Below, piece by piece: positions 31,641-43,559 of a DNA stretch of 64,000 nt. Both the position numbers and the translations under genes were made by a program. Location: assembly GCF_958298935.1 (NCBI RefSeq), contig NC_084943.1:19585001-19649000 (forward strand). Reading direction: 5' to 3'. Numbering within the stretch: position 1 is the first letter of the stretch; each line of letters opens with the position of its first letter. A model generated the notes under the pieces. The model ran no database searches. It saw only the letters and a program-made list of their open reading frames with translations, and was not told the origin of the DNA. The DNA comes from Phragmites australis (Eukaryota; Streptophyta; Magnoliopsida; Poales; Poaceae).

Positions 31641-32440
31641 TCCTTGCCCCACTTTTGTAAGTGCTACGCTCTCACCCGAAGAGCGTGAAGATTATAAGCA
31701 ATTTTTAATGAAATATCAAGACTGTTTTGCATGGTCTTATAAAGAAATGACAGGTCTTGACCCATGTGTTGCTACTCATAAATTAGCAATAGACCCGCAA
31801 TTTCGTCCCATTAAACAGCATCCGCGGCGTTTCCGCCTAGAATTACAAGATGACATTATTACTGAAGTTGATAAGTTGATTAAAGCGGGATTCATCAAAG
31901 AGGTGCAATATCCTCGATAGCTCGCTAATATCGTTCCGGTAATGAAGAAGAATGGGTAAGTCCGGGTCTGTGTAGACTTCCATGACCTGAATCGCACTTG
32001 CCCGAAAGACGACTTCCCTATTCCGGTCACCGAGTTAGTGATCGATTCTACTACAGGTTTTGGAGCCCTCTCTTTCATGGACGGGTTCTCCGGCTATAAG
32101 CAAATCAAGATGGATCCACATGACGCCATCAACATAGCATTCATGACCCCGAAGGGTAATTTTTACTATACAGTAATGCCCTTTGGTTTGAAAAATACAG
32201 GCGCTACGTACCGGCATGCCATGACGGTCATCTTTGATGACCTCATCCATCAGTCCGTAGAATGCTACATCAACGACTTGGTGGTCAAGACCCGGGAGCG
32301 TGAGCATCATCAAAAAGATTTGCGCGTCGTATTTGAGAGACTGCGCAAGTACCAACTCAAGATGAACCCACTCAAGTGTGCCTTCGTCGTGCAATCCGGC
32401 GTCTTTCTAGGCTTTATTGTGTGCTACTGAGGCATTGAGA
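31641..32440 (+). pseudogene. Gypsy element C: reverse transcriptase
   Basis: RT begins with YQDCFAWSYKEMTGLDP (31715-31765), then FIKEVQYPR and, after a TAG at 31918-31920, NIVPVMKKNG, VCVDFHDLNRTCPKDDFPIP, FMDGFSGYKQIKMDP (first catalytic Asp) and TVMPFGLKNTGATYRHAM. The second catalytic motif then reads CYINDLVVKT (about 32265-32292) with Asn replacing the first Asp. Stops at 31918 and 31958 and one at 32428 break the frame. The element is dead for reverse transcription even apart from the stops. Confidence 0.85.
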
Positions 32441-32596
32441 TTGAGCTGAAGAAGATAAAGGCAATCCTTAAGATGCCTGCACTAGAAAATTTAAAAGTGC
32501 TTAAGTCTTTGCAAGGAAAGCTAGCGTAGATCAAATATTTTATCTCTAATTTGTCTGGGCGAATTCAGCCCTTCTCCAAGCTCATGAAGAAAGGTG

Positions 32597-32834
32597 CACC
32601 GTTCATTTGGGACGAGAAATGTCAAAGCGCCTTAGACAGTATCAAGTAGTATCTGCTTCATCCACCTGTGCTAATGGCCCCCATCAAAGGGCGGCCCCTC
32701 ATCTTGTACATTGCACACCGTTCATTTGGGACGAGAAATGTCAAAGCGCCTTAGACAGTATCAAGTAGTATCTGCTTCATCCACCTGTGCTAATGGCCCC
32801 CATCAAAGGGCGGCCCCTCATCTTGTACATTGCG
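32597..32834 (+). repeat. Exact tandem duplication of 119 bp inside element C pol
   Basis: The segment starting CACCGTTCATTTGGGACGAG at 32597 recurs at 32716 with the same 118 or so bases and no mismatch noticed. The period of 119 is not a multiple of three, so the duplication shifts the RNase H reading frame. It covers codons for FIWDEKCQSALDSIK.. to ..GRPLILYI. Confidence 0.9.
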
Positions 32835-33880
32835 GCACAACAAGCTTCTGTTGGTTCCCTTCTTGGGTAGATTAACGACGAAGGAAAGTAAGTCGCATGC
32901 TACTATCTCAGTAGGACCATGGTGGGAGCCGAATGCAACTACTCCTCCATTGAAAAGCTTTGCTTAGTGTTAATCTTTGCGCTCAAGAAACTGTGACACT
33001 ACATGCTAGCACATGAGGTCCAGCTTATTGCAAGAGCGGACCCTATGAAGTACGTCCTTAGCCAACCCGCTCTCATAGGCAGGGTCGAAAAATGGGCTAT
33101 GTTAATGATGGAGTACGACATCACATACATTCCTCAGAAATCCGTCAAAGGGCAAGCGTTAGTTGACTTCCTAGCGGCGCATCCCGTTTCGGATGATTCA
33201 CCCTTAGTCACAGAATTGCCTGATGAGGAAGTGTTCACAGTTGACATGGAGGCTCCGTGGGAACTCTATTTCGATGGTGCTTCACGTACAGAGTCCGACC
33301 CCGATGGGACTCCTCGTAGGAGAGCCGGTGCGGGGATAGTGTTTAAGAGCCCCAGAGGAGAAACACTATACCATTCATTTTTCTTGCTTAAGGAGGAATG
33401 CTCCAACAATGAAGCTGAGTATGAGGCCCTCATCTTCGGGCTGCTCCTTGCACTCTCTATGGAGATACGCATTATTTATGCATACGAAGACTCACAACTC
33501 ATCGTGAGGCAAGTTAATGGAATCTATGAAGTGCACAAACCCGAGTTGGTTCCATATTGGAAAGCCACTCGCAAGCTCATGGAGAAATTTGAGCTCATAC
33601 ATATCGGACACATCCCTCGAAGCAAGAATGCTTCAGCGGATGCTCTTGCAAAGCTAGCGGCAGCCCTCGTGCTACCTAATGGGCAAGTAGAAGTGAAAGT
33701 TGAAGAGAGATGGTTTCTACCAGCCGTACTCGAGCTCGTTCCTGAAGATCACAAAGTGAATGCTGTGGTAACTACTGAAGTTGATAAACAGGATTGGCGT
33801 AAGCCTTTCTTGGATTATTTCAAGCATGGTGGTCTGCCAAGTGACCCCATCGCAAGACGCCAATTACAAAGGTGACTCCC
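32835..33880 (+). pseudogene. Gypsy element C: RNase H and second RNase H domain
   Basis: The first RNase H is represented by AAQQASVGSLLG, YYLSRTMVGAECNYSSIEKL and LIFALKKL (32834-32995), with TAG/TAA/TGA stops. From 33003 a 290-codon frame is open: YVLSQPALIGRVEKWAMLMM, DITYIPQKSVKGQALVDFLA, then the second RNase H with APWELYFDGASRTESD (catalytic Asp intact), ECSNNEAEYEALIFGLLLAL, YEDSQLIVRQVNG and HIPRSKNASADALAKLAAAL. The dual RNase H places element C in the Tat lineage of Ty3/gypsy. Confidence 0.85.
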
Positions 33881-35048
33881 CTCATACATATACAAAGCAG
33901 GAGTCCTATACTGGCGATCTTATGGGCATGAGATGCCACTTCGATGCCTATCCCGAGGCAGGGCTGATAAAGCCTGAAAGAAGTACACGCAGGAGTTTGC
34001 GGTGGACATCAGAGTGAGCCAAAGATGTACCATAGCCTAAAGCTGTCAGGAGGCTATTGGCCCGGTATGATGACCAACTGCATTCAAGTGGCACGGTCTT
34101 GTTATGACTACCAGATACACGGGGACTTCAAACATCGTCCCCCGGTTCCATTGCACCCCAATGTACCTTCTTGGCCCTTCGACCCCTGGAGTATTGATAT
34201 AATTGGCAAAATAGAGCCGCCTTCTTCTAAAGGGCAGCAATTCATTCTTGCCACTACTGATTACTTCTCCAGGTGGGCGGAAGCAGTCCCTTTGAGGGTG
34301 GTGAAATTCGACAACGTCATCAATTTCCTCGAGCGTAACATCATATATTGTTCTGGAGTTCCTCACCGCATCACTTCCGACAATGGATTATCTTTCAAAT
34401 TAAGAAAGATTTATAAGTTTGCTGAAAAGTATAAAATTCAGTGGAACTACTCCACAGGGTACTACCCTCAAGCCAATGGATTGGCTAAAGCATTCAATAA
34501 GACCCTTGTAGGCATTTCGAAAAAGACAGTCACAAGAAACAAGAGGGACTGGCATGACCGTCTCTTTGAAGCATTATAGGCATATCGGGTTACTGTTCGT
34601 ACCCCCCACGCAGTCGACACCCTATGCTCTTGTGCTCGACAAAGAAGCCGTTTTACCACTTGAGCTAGAGCTCCCCGCACTTCGGATCACCGTGCATAAT
34701 GAAATCATGCAAGACGAGCGGGCTCGCTTGCGACTCCAAGAATTGGATGCCCTTGAAGAAGAATGCCTCAACGCCCTCCAAAAGTTGTAGTATTATTGAC
34801 AAAAAATGATTCGAGCGTATGACAAGCTTGTCAAACCTCGTGTATTTAGGAAGGGCGAGTTAATACTCATTTTGAGGTGCACGATCATTCTCACTGGCAA
34901 AAGCAAAGTCAAATTTGAGCCAAAGTGGGAGGGGCCCTATGTTGTAAAGCAGGTCTATGACGGAGGTGCCTATCAGCTTATTAATCAGGAGGGCGTTCGC
35001 CCAATGCCCCCTATTAATGGTCGCTTTCTTAAAAAGTTTTTTGCTTAA
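33860..35048 (+). pseudogene. Gypsy element C: integrase
   Basis: Integrase is read from KLSGGYWPGMMTNC and YDYQIHGDFKHRPPVPLHPN (34040-34165) to PFDPWSIDIIGKIEPPSSKG (first catalytic Asp), FSRWAEAVPLRVV, HRITSDNGLSF (second Asp), GYYPQANGLAKAFNKTL, and after TAG at 34577-34579 to TPYALVLDKEAVLPLELELP (34620-34680). The C-terminal part is KPRVFRKGELILIL and KVKFEPKWEGPYVVKQVYDG to the stop at 35046-35048. This is the DDE recombinase that would insert the element. Few lesions. Confidence 0.85.
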
Positions 35049-35049
35049 A

Positions 35050-36815
35050 AGCCGTCCTTCGTTCCCCTTGGATTAACATTTAAAAGGGAGAAATCCAAGG
35101 ATCGTTGCATGTTTTCATAAATAAAGGGTGTCAACGCACCCAACAATAATCATTGCTTTTCTACCTATCGCCGAGTTGCGATTTCAGGGTATGGCTACTT
35201 GCAGGACTCACCTCCAGAGATGTATGAAGTGTCATGGCAGTTTTAAGCTGTGATAATAAACACACACACTGCACAGAAGACACGTGTTCCTCTGTTTACG
35301 CTTGGGCACCGAGGCTAACTCATTCTGCTTCCTAAGCGACCAGCCGTTGTTAATCATGTACTCTTCCACCCCGTCATCAATTCACCCGGGGACAACTATA
35401 GGAAAAGAGCAAGAGAGGGCTACCTTCCCGACACAAGTCGTGGGTATGTGTGCAGCTGCTTGCCACCCCGGCGTGATCAAAACAAGGGCCTTAATACACA
35501 TGGTTGCACGCGAGGTTTAATACCACAAAGCGTGGATGGTGGAATCTCAAAGGCATTCACAATCCCAAGATCAAGCTTAAGTTCAAGCAAATACAAAGAC
35601 CCGATGAAGGTCAATCAAAGTTCAAAAACACCCAATCGAAGGTGTCATCTAGTCAAATCCCTCCCGACGTCAAGCGAGAGGAATCAACAAAGTGCAAGAA
35701 AGGTCACCATCAACGGGTGGCAGGAAGAGCGAATGTCGAAGAGTGACCATCGTTCACCACCCTCACAGAAAATGGAGGCAACAATGCCACAGCTTACTTC
35801 CTACCCATATTTGATCCATACCACTTACAAATACAACCTCCAAGGAGTACATGATTGGTAGCGTGCTCTAGCCGATGAGGCAGTTTTGGGAACCCCCACT
35901 GTTTTCAGAAGCACTTTCAGACATGCATTCTTCACACGTACATTGATATGACGAACAATTAAATGCAACTGTCATGACTCTTCATCGTCTCCAAAGGAAA
36001 GAGTCTCTCGTGGCTGTATCTTGGGGTCACCTCATAGCTCGGTGACACAAGAAAGGTCTATATTCCAAAACATCAAATGCATCAAACATGGCTATTAGTA
36101 TGCATCTCCCATTTATTATCCTTTAACCATTTTCTCATAGTTCTCATAGCTATTGCAGCTTGATGAAGCAGAAGTGTACCATCCTTGTGTTTACGGATCT
36201 GTGAAATCTTCACCTTCGCTGGCTGGCACCTCCCAAGGTCGCAGTGGAGCCTTCAATTTTGTCCTCGATAATGCTGGCTGGCACCTCCAAAGGTCACAGT
36301 GGAATCAAAGATCACCTCGAAGGTGGTGCTAAGTTTCGTTGCAACTGGGGATTATCGGGAGCAGTGAAGAGTACCAGTGCGGTCCACGTGGAACTGTGAC
36401 ACCCTTCAATCCTATTGGCTGGCACCGTGGCTGCTACATGGTCACAATAGAGTTGATAAAATCTCTCTTGAGAGGTCCTTCACTGGCTGGCACCTCCCAA
36501 GGTCGTAGTGGAGTCCTCTGTCCTCCATGACAACGCTGGCTGGCACCTCCCAAGGTCGTAGCGGAGTCAAATCCTTTTCAACGATACTGGCTGACGCCTC
36601 CTGAGGCCGCAGTAAAGTTGATATGTTTCATTTGAAGAGTAGTGTGTCTGTTCGCCACAAGTTAAAGGTGTTCATCGCTGGCGGGCTCCGCAAGGCGGAC
36701 GCAGCGAAAAGCTCTGAGGTAATACTCAGCAGCGGTTCTTTCCTGCAAGTTTATGAGCACCAAGTCGAGCCCTTGCTCCTTGCTCTTGTGCGGGCTCAAC
36801 TTGGTGGGGGGCATT
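35050..36815 (+). other. Gypsy element C: long 3' untranslated region
   Basis: No conserved gene between the integrase stop and the LTR. Short frames at 35284-35861 lack family resemblance. From 36221 to about 36615 it holds a tandem array. It ends in the purine-rich TTGGTGGGGGGCATT (36801-36815), the polypurine-tract position directly before the LTR start TGTACGACGG. Confidence 0.6.
36221..36615 (+). repeat. Tandem array of GGCTGGCACCTCCCAAGGTC units in element C 3' region
   Basis: GGCTGGCACCTCCCAAGGTC or variants recur at 36221, 36275, 36417, 36485, 36538 and 36589, mostly 51-68 bp apart, with one 142-bp gap. Each is followed by G(C/T)AG(T/C)GGAGTC-like sequence and a variable spacer. Such arrays in the 3' region are known from some Tat elements, for example maize Grande-type. 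Confidence 0.8.
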
Positions 36816-39226
36816 TGTACGACGGTATTGTGCCGTATTTTTTATAATCCCTCCACATACATACACATATAAAAAAAAGAGGAAAGAGGAAAAGAAAAAA
36901 AAGAAAAGAAGGGGGGGCCTCGGCTGCTTCTTTCCAGCCGGGCCAGCCCAGCCCAACCGCGCCTCCTTCCTCTCGGCCAGGCCGGCCCAGCCCACCTCCC
37001 TCCCTTTATCTTCAACGTCGGGCAGCCCTAGGGAGGGGCGCCAGTCTTCTGTGCATCCTCTTCCCCCTCCCTCTCTTTCCCCGCCTACGCCGTTCCCTCA
37101 GGCACCCTCTCCTTGCGCTCACCGGCTCGGCTGCGCCCGAGCCGCGCCTCTCTCCTCTCCCCAGCTCTCCTCTCTCCTCTCCTCGCTTCTCTCTCTCTAT
37201 CCCCGGGCCCTCGCGCGCGTGCCTCGGCTGCACCCAGCCCAAACCGCGCCGCTCTCTCTGTGCGCCACCTTATCTCTTCCCCCCCCCCAACTGCCCAATC
37301 CGGATTCTCCGTGTGGGGAGCCCCTAGTCGCCACTATATATCCCGGCCGGGGTGCCCGTGGAGAGGGGGTGGATCGGAGAAGAATGAGAAGAGAGAAGAG
37401 AGAAGAAAGGGAGAGGAGGCCAGATCAGCAAGAGAGAGAGAGAAGAGAGAGAGAGAGGAGAGCTTTTCCCCTTCAATCTACTACTTGCCGTCGGGTTTTG
37501 CCATCGCCAGAGCGCCATGGCCGTCCTCGCCTCGTGTGATGGTGGGTCTCTACTGTAGCTGTGCCTCCCTCTCCTTCTTCTTGCTACAAGGCCGTCGGCT
37601 GGCGCTCGCGTCGCGCCGTGTGGTGAGCAGGTCAAGCCGACCGGTGCTTTGGCACCGTGTTCGTGCTCATACCAGTTGGTCAGCTGGGCTTATGCCCATG
37701 CCGTGCATGTGCAGAGGTTGTGGCTATTGTTCTTTGGTGATCCATGGTGGTCGGCCGGCTATTGTGGTCGCGTCCGTGCGAGTATTGACCGGCGCCTTCG
37801 TGCCTGCGCGATGAGCAGATGGATGTGGTGATTTGTTCTAGCCTTCATGCCGTGGCATTCGTGATTGAATCTAGCTGTTCTTGGTGACTCAGCTAGCCTC
37901 GCGCCGTGCCCATGGTGATTCTTTTCATTGTGGTTGTCGGCTGTTCTTTGTCTCTCTGATCCGGTCGGCCTATGCGCTGCGACCGTGGAAGTTGGTCGTA
38001 CTTTGATTTTGGTAGCCGGCCGGCTTGATTGCTGCGTCCATGCGTGTGTTGGCTAGAGCCTTTGTGCCTCCGCACGATGAACAGGTGGTCCGGTGTGCGT
38101 GTCTTTCATCGTCGTGAGGAGATGATGGGCTTCGACGTGCGTGTCTTTCGTCGCCGTGAGGAGATTACAGGCTCCGGCGTGTATGTATTTGGGCCTTTGT
38201 CGCCATGATGGTGCTCGGTGCCGGCTGTTTTGCTATGAGATTGGGCTGGCTGTGTTCGCCTTCTGTGTTCTCAGTTGTTAGTCTGTGGCTGAAGCCGGCC
38301 AGCCTTCATGCTATTGCCGTGATGGTGCTTCTCTGTTTTGCCGGCGCGCTTTTGTGCCCCTGCTGTTGTGGCCTTTGTTGTTATAAGTTGTGATCAAATC
38401 AGCGGTAGTCTGAGGCCTGGTAACTTGCTGCTTCGTTTCTCCTGGCTGTTGGTGGTTTGGCCTGATCCTGTTATTGTTCCCTTAGTGTTAAAATAAAACT
38501 CTATGATATGCTCATTTCACTTGATAGTCTGATGATGCTGTTATATGGCCAATGATGATTAATGAGTTTATTCTGGTATTGTGTCGTGGCCAATGATGCA
38601 TGGCGAGGCCAGACCGCACCTTTGTAGCTTGTTATTACCCTTCGCCTTTGTGGTGCTAGCCTTCATGGCTCTGTTACTGTGGGATGGTGATAGAGGTCGT
38701 AGACAAGAGTTTAGAGGCACTGGTCAGATTGCCGGGCTCCTGTTAGGTTGAAGCTGGCAGACTGTAGTGTAGCTAGATTCTCTCTCCCTCTGTCCTCGTG
38801 TCGCACCTGAGGCTATGGCCGATGATGAGGGGTTGCATTGTCTGAGGCCTGTGTGGCCGATGATGGTCCGGGATATATAAACAGTCCATAAAGCTCATGT
38901 TATACTGTTTGTCCCGTTTCTTTTACTATTTTTATTTATGAGTTATCACTTTGCTTGGTTTGTGCTGCTTGTAACCACAGCCTTCAGACTCAGAGATGAC
39001 TTGATGACGACCAGCAGCAAAGCGGCTTAATCGGAGGTAGTCCGACCGGAAGCTGGATGTAATTAACCTGTGGTCTCACGAGGCCCTGGGAACCAGAAGA
39101 CACAGTCGCCATAAGTAGTTGGATAGCTTGTGCGTTGTACTCTTGTGTGTGTGATGTTGTAATCATATGAAACTGTACTTTACAATTTCAAATGATGAAT
39201 GAATAAAGTTACGTGTTTCTATTACA
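36816..39226 (+). mobile_element. 3' LTR of gypsy element C, about 2.4 kb
   Basis: Starts TGTACGACGG just after the polypurine tract and ends TTCTATTACA, so the ends are TGTA...TACA. A TATA box lies at 37335-37342 (ACTATATATCCC). The U3 before it is rich in pyrimidine runs (37030-37290), and purine-rich GAGAGAAGAG runs lie at 37375-37460 just after the start of R. AATAAA at 39202-39207 lies close to the end. No 5' LTR copy is present in the window. The frames inside (for example 37113-37814) are low-complexity and not believable genes. Confidence 0.75.
37335..37342 (+). promoter_or_regulatory. TATA box within element C LTR
   Basis: CTATATATC about 520 bp into the LTR, between a GC- and CT-rich U3 and a GA-rich leader, the expected place of the element promoter. 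Confidence 0.6.
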
Positions 39227-39229
39227 ATT

Positions 39230-41898
39230 GTCTTTATTCCTTCTCGTATACTTTGAGTATACTGGCACACCCACAACATATACATACAGTTACACCTATA
39301 CATCGATTCAGAACGTCATGTTTTCGATTCCGCGAAACACCACCGACCGGCGTTCATTCGTCTCTCTCGTTCTTTTCACTCCTCTTCACCCCAAACCAAA
39401 GGAGAGAGGGAGAGAATCACCTTGACAACATCGACGGACGGAGATCGATGGAGAGGACTTCCCCGAGCTCCCTGAAGGCTTCCTCGAGCTCCTCCCCATC
39501 ATCTTTCTCGCCGAAGACGTTTCCATGTGATACATTCCACCTCGAGGACAATAACTACCCCGAAGTCTGATCTTCAAATCAGAGCTTCCCTGGAGTTGGC
39601 TAATCCAGTAGAAAATCTTCCCACGTCGAGGTGAGCATTTCACTACCTTTTTCCCATCATTTTTTATCTCTAATCAGTCCCTATTTCATTTAGACCTGAG
39701 CTCAACCCTAGCTATGGATCTCATCCATGGGGTTTTTTGAGTTTGGCCCCGTGCATGCCATCCAAACAACCCAAGAAATACTCCCCTAGTCTCATAGAGC
39801 GTTTTGGTACTCTTCATGGTCGAAGGCATCACTGGAGCCGTCGCTGGTGACCTCGCCAAGATGGTGTCGGCTGGGCCCAGCGGTCTAACCACCGATAAGG
39901 TTGGTCTGACTGCCAGTTGAGGTTTGGTGGTTCAAACTGCAAGTCAGACTCCATAGTCAGGAGTTAGACCGTCACTAGGTCCGGTCTGACCGTCAGCTGC
40001 GGTCTAACTGTTATGGGTCCAGTCTGACCGCCAAGTTTACTCAGTATCATTTTTCTCTATGTCTAGTTCTCACGGTCTGACCACCACCTAGCACGGTCTG
40101 ACCGCCAGTTACTCAGTACCTTGTGAACTTAGGTTGTCTTATACGAGGTTTAAACATTTTCTTGCCCAATCATTTAGGGTTCTTTTGCAAATCCTTTTGA
40201 AAACATGACACCTTTCATGTCATTCATGATCATGCATCATAAGCATACATTTTGGTCATTCATTTGTTTATTCGATGCATTCTTATTGTGTCTAGAGAGT
40301 GACGCGTTGACGATTCAAGCGGTCGAGGCCAACGCCAAACTGGATTTGTACGTGAATGAAGCACCGGAGCAACAAGGCAAGCATCTAAGAATATTTCACC
40401 TTATACTTTGGATCGTGTGAAGTCTAATTTGATAAATTATCGCTTTATGTATGTTCTGCATATGAGTAGGTGAATGTCAGAATATGTGGGTAGAACCAAT
40501 GTTGATGCATTATTTCCTACCTTGAATTATTGATGACTTCTATCCTTGTAACCTGGGTATACCAATGTTGTTGTCTAACTTAAAAGTTAATCCGAGATGC
40601 TTAGCCATGCATAGGTCTTCGGTAGAAGTCGAGTGGTGGAAGTTCCATCGTTCGTGAGCTATAAGACTTAGTTACTTGTGAGAGTGAGATGATGATAATG
40701 ATGTTGGGATGAAAAGCTTGTGAGAATGAGATGAGATGTGAGCGGTGCTAGGGGTAGATCGGGAGAGGAACCAGGTTGCCATAGACCGCTTGCATCATTT
40801 AAGCACCGACCGATGGTGCCATTAGCTTAAGCACTTGTTCGTACTATCCACATATCCGACTATGGTAAAGATAACCTGAATACCTCTTGTAGCTGTGATC
40901 ATTTGGGCTTTAACATCTATGGTGTGAGCGGGAGGGCTTGTAGAGACACTTGAGGTTGCTCCGGGAGTATACCTAAGTGGCCTACGCACCGAATAACGCA
41001 TGATCTAAATGGTTGGGGCTTAATTGGGAGAGGTTGTCACGGGTACCCCCTTGTGTAGTTGACAGGTTGCACAAGCCGAATGGTCTTGTATCATGTGGGT
41101 AAAGAAGTACCCCCTGTAGGTGTAAGATCAATTCTAATTGTCGCGCTCTCGGTCATGAGCACGCTTATATCCATCCACATCAGTCGTAGAGTTCCGAATG
41201 TGGTTGTGTTGGTATGTTGGGAAGTGGCTAATGTTGGTTGTGTTGGACAAAAGTATGATCAGGTGATGGTTATGTTTACGGTCATGATCTTATGTAGAGA
41301 TACAAGTGGTCGGTGGTAGATGCTCACACATATGAGTCGAAATGCTTTTGCATATAAACTCATTTAACCTTTTTGGCCGATTCCTTTCTACGCATCCTCA
41401 AATGCATAATCCTTGAAGTCAGGTTATAATATGTACCCATTATGGATTAAGCCCTTGCCAGTAACTTCGTACTCATGTTGTTGTTGATGAGCTTTGCATA
41501 TGAGAAAGAAGTAGTATACGATTACTTCATGCTCATCGAAGTTGGTGACGGACGAGAGTAGTGTGAGCTACTCATGTTGTATTGTTTTGGGGTGGTTCTT
41601 CAAGGCAAATGACTCTACCTATCTTTTGTTGTTTATAGACTTTATTTTCCGCTGCGTTTGTGGTTTTGTAAATTGCCGAAAACTGTATTTGCTTAAGAAC
41701 TTGTAATATATATATTTTACTCGCTCTTTATTATGCCTTGATGTGATAAAGCATGTTGGAAAGGCGTGTATTCCGATCTTGGGCATAAAACACATGTCGG
41801 GACTACCGGGATTAGATTTTGGTTAATCATTGTGGTTGTGATTATGTAAATGATTATTATGATGATTAATTAGAATACAATTTGGACAGTTTCTCACA
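39230..41898 (+). mobile_element. 5' LTR of gypsy element D (Tekay/Del-like); left limit uncertain
   Basis: The right limit is clear: it ends TTCTCACA at 41898, followed by a tRNA-Met-type primer-binding site. The segment 39536-41160 matches 46264-47860, the remains of the 3' LTR, along its whole length. The left limit lies between 39230 and 39536 because the 3' copy lacks that end. 39880-40110 holds several copies of a GGTCTGACCGCCA motif in both orientations. The ORF at 39199-39570 and later frames inside the LTR are not recognised. Confidence 0.7.
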
Positions 41899-41918
41899 GC
41901 ATGGCATCAGAGCTAGGC
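41899..41918 (+). promoter_or_regulatory. Primer-binding site of element D (initiator tRNA-Met type)
   Basis: ATGGCATCAGAGCTAGG directly after the LTR end resembles TGGTATCAGAGC, the complement of the initiator tRNA-Met 3' end used by Tekay/Del chromoviruses. Confidence 0.65.
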
Positions 41919-42121
41919 TTGATGAAGTAGCCTAAAATACTTAGGATGTGGGTTAGTAAAACATGTCAACCCCACTAAAGCAACCCACTAAAGTTATTTT
42001 CGTATCCTAAGTATGTGCTCTACTTTATTCCTTACCTTGTCTTAGAGCTATTTGTACCTCCTCTTGTTGTTAATATGCTTAATTTTGATCTCTAACTCGT
42101 CTCCTTCTCAATGGGTTAAGG

Positions 42122-43460
42122 ATGACCGCTCTTTCTATGGTGATGGCTAATCGTGCTGAGGGTGTGGAACGTTTCCCTGCACTCCTCCGCGAAATTCTAT
42201 GGTGCACAAATTTCACCTTTGTGCTAGAGTATGCGGTCTATGCTCGAGGAGTTGGGCCTAATTTGGTTTTGTTACCGTGGACATTCGAGCGCGTATCATT
42301 GAAGGCAGAGCCAACCTTGACTACTTTGAGGCAACAGGAATGACAGAGGATATGGCAGTTCAAGCGGTGGCATACAAGGCGATGGCTACCCTTCATGGCG
42401 AGTTGCCAGTTCTACGTGGATGGCCATTCATTCACTTTCCTTTCCGGGGCAACAACGTCAACAACTTTGAAAATGTTCTGAATGCAGCCCCATTAAGTGA
42501 GCACTACATGGTAGAGTTGGTTCGCTCTTTGGATCTATCATACCGTTGTGTGGAGGCTGAATTGTGGGAGACACAAAGGTGCTACAATAGGCTGCAACAT
42601 GAGATGGATTTGCAAGTGTGCCACGGACTTGTGAACCACGAGGTGTTGTATGGAGAGGGCCATATGACGTCATATGACAGGGCTCCTCAGTCTCACCAAT
42701 TTTCGGTGGTGCTAGGCACACGGGTACCTCGTCCCTGTGGCCGAGGTGCGAGAGCATCTAATGGATTGCAAGTGCCCCAGTTCCATGGTCTCTTTGCTGC
42801 CCATCAACTTTAGGGTGCTACCGACGCTTGGTGGACCAATTATCTCACCATGCACACCGCCAACCACCACGTGTCTTGGGCCGAGTTCCACGAAGCTTTT
42901 CGCTACTATCACATCCCCAAGGGGGTGATGAATATCAAGAAGTAGGAATTTTTGGACCTCAAGCAGAGAGGCAAATCTATCATGGAGTACATGCAAGCAT
43001 TCAACCACCTAGCCCAATATTCACTGGAAGAGATCAATACCAACGCGAAGAAGCAATATTGCTTTATGGACAATCTCTCCTCCAAAATGCAAGACTGTCT
43101 ATCGGCTCATGAGTTTGCCGACTTCAACATGTTGGTGAGCACCTCACTCACAGTCAAACACAAGATGAAGATCCACCAGGAGGAGGAGAAGAAGAGCAAG
43201 AGGGTACTGATACCCTCTGTGGGCGTGAACTCTCAACGTCCGCGGACGGAGAATCATCCTCCTCCACCTAATGTTTCGATTTTAGTTGTTCCATGACCAA
43301 TGTGGGTGGTGCGACATATACACCCCTCTTCACAAGGACAAAATTCAAGACCTATCAAATCCCAAGGGAGTGTGATTGGTGGCCCCGGAGGCCCATGCTT
43401 CAACTATGGGCGTATCAGACACTTCGCCTAGGATTGCCGTTTTGCGAAGCCGGGAGTTGT
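42122..43460 (+). pseudogene. Gypsy element D: gag with zinc-knuckle remnant
   Basis: N-terminal frames (42277-42813) give a Gln/Arg-rich leader (EATGMTEDMAVQAVAYKAMA, RSLDLSYRCVEAELWETQRC). The capsid-type domain follows after frame changes: ATDAWWTNYLTMHTANHHVS, FHEAFRYYHIPKGVMNIKK, then after a TAG at 42943-42945 EFLDLKQRGKSIMEYMQAFN. A zinc knuckle is recognisable near 43395-43435 as C-F-N-Y-G...H-F-A-stop-D-C, with the second Cys changed to Tyr and a TAG inside. Gag of Tekay/Del-type elements has this layout. Inactive. Confidence 0.8.
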
Positions 43461-43559
43461 GGTGACTGCTTCAAGACCGTCATTACCCGTGCAACCCCCT
43501 CATCATGTCCCCAAGGTTATTCAAGTTCCCAAGTGTGGTTGTGTCAACTACACCACCGC

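Noticed and set aside
37051..37814. Long overlapping Pro/Ser/Arg-rich frames (162 and 233 codons) in the element C LTR
   Set aside because: They lie in CT- and GA-rich simple sequence around the LTR promoter. Open frames in several phases are expected from the composition and no domain is recognisable.
39199..39570. 123-codon frame MNKVTCFYYNCLYS... at the C/D junction
   Set aside because: It crosses the LTR end of element C into element D sequence, so it cannot be one gene; no domain seen.
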